In this document: in pieces, positions 5,854 to 8,115 of the stretch
Numbering within the stretch: the stretch's first letter is position 1
Layout of the letters: every line of letters starts with the position of its first letter
Assembly (NCBI GenBank): GCA_946615965.1
Contig: CAMOIC010000041.1
Coordinates: 1 to 8,115, forward strand
Direction of reading: 5' to 3'
Length of the DNA stretch: 8,115 nt
Origin: UBA3700 sp002372775
GTDB lineage: Bacteria; Bacillota; Clostridia; Christensenellales; UBA3700
Notes under the pieces: generated by a model
Databases searched by the model: none
Told to the model about the DNA's origin: nothing
The model's input: the letters and a program-made list of their open reading frames with translations, nothing else
Made by a program: the position numbers and the translations under genes

Positions 5854-6408
5854 ATGGATAAGAGAATTGAAAAAACAAAAACAGCTATATACGATGCATT
5901 TAAAGCGACATTAGATAGAAAGCCATATGCAGATATAACTATACAAGATATACTCGATGAATCAAAGATTTCAAGGTCAACATTCTATTCTCACTTTAAA
6001 ACAAAAGAAGAAGTATTAAAGTCTTTATGCTCATCTATATTTCGTCATGTTTTTTCTCACTCCTTAGAAGAAGAAAAGAGTCATGACTTTTCAAAATCTT
6101 CCATATTTGATTACAAGCATTTAATCACCCATATTTTCTACCACATCCATGACAACCATGAAATCATTGATGCCATATTTAAAAGTGAATCTAAGGACGT
6201 ATTTCTAAACGAGATGAGATATGAGATAAAAGACTTCGCCAATGCTATGGTTACTAATCACTATATAAAAGAAAAATCCATCCCAAGCGATTTACGTTCA
6301 CGTGGGATGGTTGAATCGTTCATTATTACTTTAGAGTATTGGGTAAATAATCTTTATAAGGAAACCCCTGAATTACTTACAGAATACTTTATAACTCTAA
6401 ACAATTAG
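5854..6408 (+). CDS. TetR/AcrR-family transcriptional regulator
   Basis: A 184-residue homodimeric DNA-binding repressor by family. The N-terminal helix-turn-helix is clear: ITIQDILDESKISRSTFYSHF (28-48), preceded by helix one (RIEKTKTAIYDAFKATL). SRSTFYSHF is the recognition helix and start of the next. The C-terminal ligand domain (about 60-184) has the pattern of the TetR_C_8/DhaS-like group: ITHIFYHIHDNHEIIDAIF (91-109) and FIITLEYWVNNLYKETPELL (156-175). The inducer is unknown. The start at 5854 rather than 5821 rests on the GAGGTGG site and on the promoter. It is divergent from the transporter operon, which suggests it controls that operon, perhaps in response to the imported compound, and a palindrome in its own promoter suggests autorepression. 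Its stop directly abuts the stop of the GH3 gene. Confidence 0.9.
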   Translation: MDKRIEKTKTAIYDAFKATLDRKPYADITIQDILDESKISRSTFYSHFKTKEEVLKSLCSSIFRHVFSHSLEEEKSHDFSKSSIFDYKHLITHIFYHIHDNHEIIDAIFKSESKDVFLNEMRYEIKDFANAMVTNHYIKEKSIPSDLRSRGMVESFIITLEYWVNNLYKETPELLTEYFITLNN

Positions 6409-6430
6409 TTATTTTAACTTATCTGTTTTT
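6399..6430. terminator. AT-rich hairpin terminator shared by tetR and the GH3 gene
   Basis: AAACAATTAGTTA (6399-6411) pairs with TAACTTATCTGTTT (6415-6428): about twelve base pairs with one mismatch and a one-base bulge, around a 3-nt loop. On the + strand it ends in TTTTT (6426-6430), suitable for ending the tetR transcript. On the - strand the tail TGTTTAGAG is poor. The hairpin contains the stop codons of both convergent genes. Low G/C content limits confidence. Confidence 0.5.
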
Positions 6431-8115
6431 AGTAAGAAACCAAGTACATCTTTAGCATTTTGTTGCATTTCACCAAGAGTGATACCCTCTTTCTTACCAT
6501 AAGTAGCAAGAAGTGTGCCATCTGGCTTTTTCTTACCTATTCTCTTACCACCTGGCATTAATACGTTTACTCTAGATCTTACTCTATAGCCATTAGACTT
6601 AACCTTAGGGAATTCAGGAGATGGTGCATATTGCATCCACCAGTCTGTCATAACTAAGCCATCATAGCCCCATTCATCTCTAAGAACACTCTTACATAAT
6701 TCATAGTTATAATGATTCCATACACCATTAATCTTGTTATATGAAGTCATAATTGTATTTGGGTTTGCCTCCTTGATAGCTATTTCAAATCCCTTTAAAT
6801 AGATTTCTCTTAATGCTCTTTCTGATACTCTTGAGTCATTAGTTGTTCTCATATATTCTTGGTTGTTACAAGCAAAATGCTTTGGACATGCGCTTCCGCC
6901 GTGTGATTGAATACCACGAATTGCTGCCGCTGCTGTCTTGCCTGATAGAAGTGGATCTTCAGAATAATATTCAAAGTTTCTTCCGCATAATGGATTTCTG
7001 TGAATATTCATACCTGGAGCAAGAAGAATGTCTGATCCTCTATCTTTCATTTCTTCTGAAATCTTTGTGTGTATTTCTTCTACAAGGTCATCATTAAATG
7101 TACAAGCAAGAAGTGCACCAATTGGGATTAATGAGCAAGAAGCAAATAATCTAATTCCTGAAGGACCATCAGTTGTAATAGTAGCAGGAATTCCCTTATC
7201 TCTTAGTGATTGAGTAACACCACCAATTGCGCCAGCATTACCTGCAGCACCTAGAGGACTATTCATTGTATAATCACCACGAGATATTGCTTCTAAATCA
7301 TCTAAAGATAATTGAGCAACGAAATCATCCATTGACACTTTACCGTCTTTAACATCTTGTAAGATATATCCTTTATTGCCTGTAAGTGGAATATCTTTTG
7401 GCAAATTATCTAAGATAATCTTCTTTAAATCTGTTGTTCTTGTTGCAACTGGAACTAACTTAGCCTTACCTTTAACATTCTTAATAATATTAAAGTTGCT
7501 TGTTGGAGCTAATAATTCGCTTAGTTGTTTAACTAAAGTATGCTCATTAACAACCACCTTAGTAACATCTTTTGCATCTCTTACGTTTTCACCAACAGAT
7601 ATTACATACTCTCCCTTTTGAGCAACATAAGCAGATTTAAATCCTGTAACCCCTTGTGAATCGTATGATGCGAATTGTTCTTTAGATACTCTAATAAATA
7701 AAGTATCTGTTTCTCCTGGTTGAAGTTCTTTTGTTTTCTTATATGCTACTAGTTCTCTATATGGGTTATCTATAGGACTAATAGGCTTTTGAATATATAC
7801 TTGAACAACATCCTTGCCTTTGAAATTGCCATTATTATTAACTTTTATTGTTAACTTAACATCTTTGTCTGATTCTTCAACCTTTGTCACTTCTTGAGTG
7901 AATTTTGAGTATCCAAGGCCGAATCCGAATGGATATAGAACAGCATCCTTATTAAATGTTTCAAAATATCTATATCCTACATAGATATCTTCGACATAAT
8001 TATTGAATACCTTTCCGCCGAAATCATTTGAAGAAGGATAATCTTCATATTTTCTAACAATAGTATCTGCAAGCCTTCCTGATGGAGCAACTCTACCAGA
8101 TAATAAATCTGCTAT
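6409..8115 (-). CDS. Family 3 glycoside hydrolase (beta-glucosidase-like), circularly permuted, 5' end outside window
   Basis: 568 residues are visible, numbered here from the right edge; the frame runs open through 8115, so a GTG at 7890 is internal and not the start. Residues 1-75 are the end of the GH3 C-terminal alpha/beta domain (PSGRLADT at 11-18, IYVGYRYF, LYPFGFGLGYSKF). About 82-185 is a fibronectin-III-like domain (DVVQVYIQKP, ELQPGETDTLFI, YVISVGENVRD). The catalytic TIM barrel comes last: TDGPSGIRL (315-323), LLAPGMNIHRNPLCGRNFEYYSEDP (364-388), KHFACNNQE (412-420), the RVSERALREIY segment (429-439) and DEWGYDGLVMTDWW with the predicted nucleophile Asp491. GH3 enzymes remove terminal beta-glucosyl (sometimes xylosyl) units by a retaining mechanism. 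The reversed order is known from rumen enzymes such as Butyrivibrio and Ruminococcus albus beta-glucosidases, so it is not an assembly error. Secretion cannot be judged. Confidence 0.92.
   Translation of the reverse strand: MADLLSGRVAPSGRLADTIVRKYEDYPSSNDFGGKVFNNYVEDIYVGYRYFETFNKDAVLYPFGFGLGYSKFTQEVTKVEESDKDVKLTIKVNNNGNFKGKDVVQVYIQKPISPIDNPYRELVAYKKTKELQPGETDTLFIRVSKEQFASYDSQGVTGFKSAYVAQKGEYVISVGENVRDAKDVTKVVVNEHTLVKQLSELLAPTSNFNIIKNVKGKAKLVPVATRTTDLKKIILDNLPKDIPLTGNKGYILQDVKDGKVSMDDFVAQLSLDDLEAISRGDYTMNSPLGAAGNAGAIGGVTQSLRDKGIPATITTDGPSGIRLFASCSLIPIGALLACTFNDDLVEEIHTKISEEMKDRGSDILLAPGMNIHRNPLCGRNFEYYSEDPLLSGKTAAAAIRGIQSHGGSACPKHFACNNQEYMRTTNDSRVSERALREIYLKGFEIAIKEANPNTIMTSYNKINGVWNHYNYELCKSVLRDEWGYDGLVMTDWWMQYAPSPEFPKVKSNGYRVRSRVNVLMPGGKRIGKKKPDGTLLATYGKKEGITLGEMQQNAKDVLGFLLKTDKLK

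Noticed and set aside
6843..7621. Several + strand open frames opposite the GH3 gene
   Set aside because: They are antisense to conserved GH3 sequence and show no recognisable domain; low stop density on this strand follows from codon composition.
7888..7890. GTG at 7890 as start of the GH3 gene
   Set aside because: The frame continues upstream to the window edge with 75 residues of recognisable GH3 C-terminal domain, so this codon is internal.
6409..8115. Misassembly or frameshift as cause of the odd GH3 domain order
   Set aside because: One uninterrupted frame links all domains with normal boundaries, and the same order is known in characterised rumen enzymes.

Overview
The window comes from an AT-rich, low-GC genome that uses the standard code (TAA/TAG stops, TGG for Trp). 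Good purine-rich Shine-Dalgarno sites, a lipoprotein-anchored binding protein, intrinsic terminators and carbohydrate-active enzymes at both ends fit an anaerobic member of the Bacillota, probably a gut or rumen Clostridia or Erysipelotrichia. This assignment is inferred from style; no rRNA or other marker gene is present.

Left part, + strand (1-2115). The 3' end of a GH95-like glycoside hydrolase (1-474) is followed by two unrelated multi-pass membrane proteins: a YgjV-family protein (560-1177) and a YwaF/TIGR02206-type protein distantly related to eukaryotic TMEM164 (1279-2115). An intrinsic terminator lies between the two membrane-protein genes. Its 3' arm is duplicated exactly over the ribosome-binding site of the downstream gene, so an alternative RNA fold is possible. 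A strong hairpin terminator at about 2137-2165 closes this side and is shared with the convergent operon.

Centre, - strand (5692 down to 2147). This is a compact four-gene operon: FecCD/BtuC-type permease, ABC ATPase, lipoprotein substrate-binding protein and a class I SAM-dependent methyltransferase. Two junctions are 8-nt ATGNNTAA overlaps and the third is a 1-nt gap, so the genes are very likely translationally coupled. Together the first three make an importer for a metal chelate (siderophore, haem, corrinoid or similar). The methyltransferase is built into the operon and may act on the imported compound or its metal. A TetR/AcrR-family regulator (5854-6408, +) is transcribed divergently. 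Its promoter carries a perfect 6-1-6 palindrome between -35 and -10, a good candidate for an autoregulatory operator that also places the true start at 5854 rather than 5821.

Right part, - strand (8115 down to 6409). Most of a family 3 glycoside hydrolase is present, running off the right edge. Its domains are circularly permuted: the end of the C-terminal (alpha/beta) domain and a fibronectin-III-like domain precede the catalytic TIM barrel. This order is known from rumen beta-glucosidases. Its stop codon abuts the stop codon of tetR with no gap, inside a shared hairpin.

No stretch longer than 300 bases lacks a gene. No tRNA, rRNA, CRISPR, insertion sequence or attachment site was seen.
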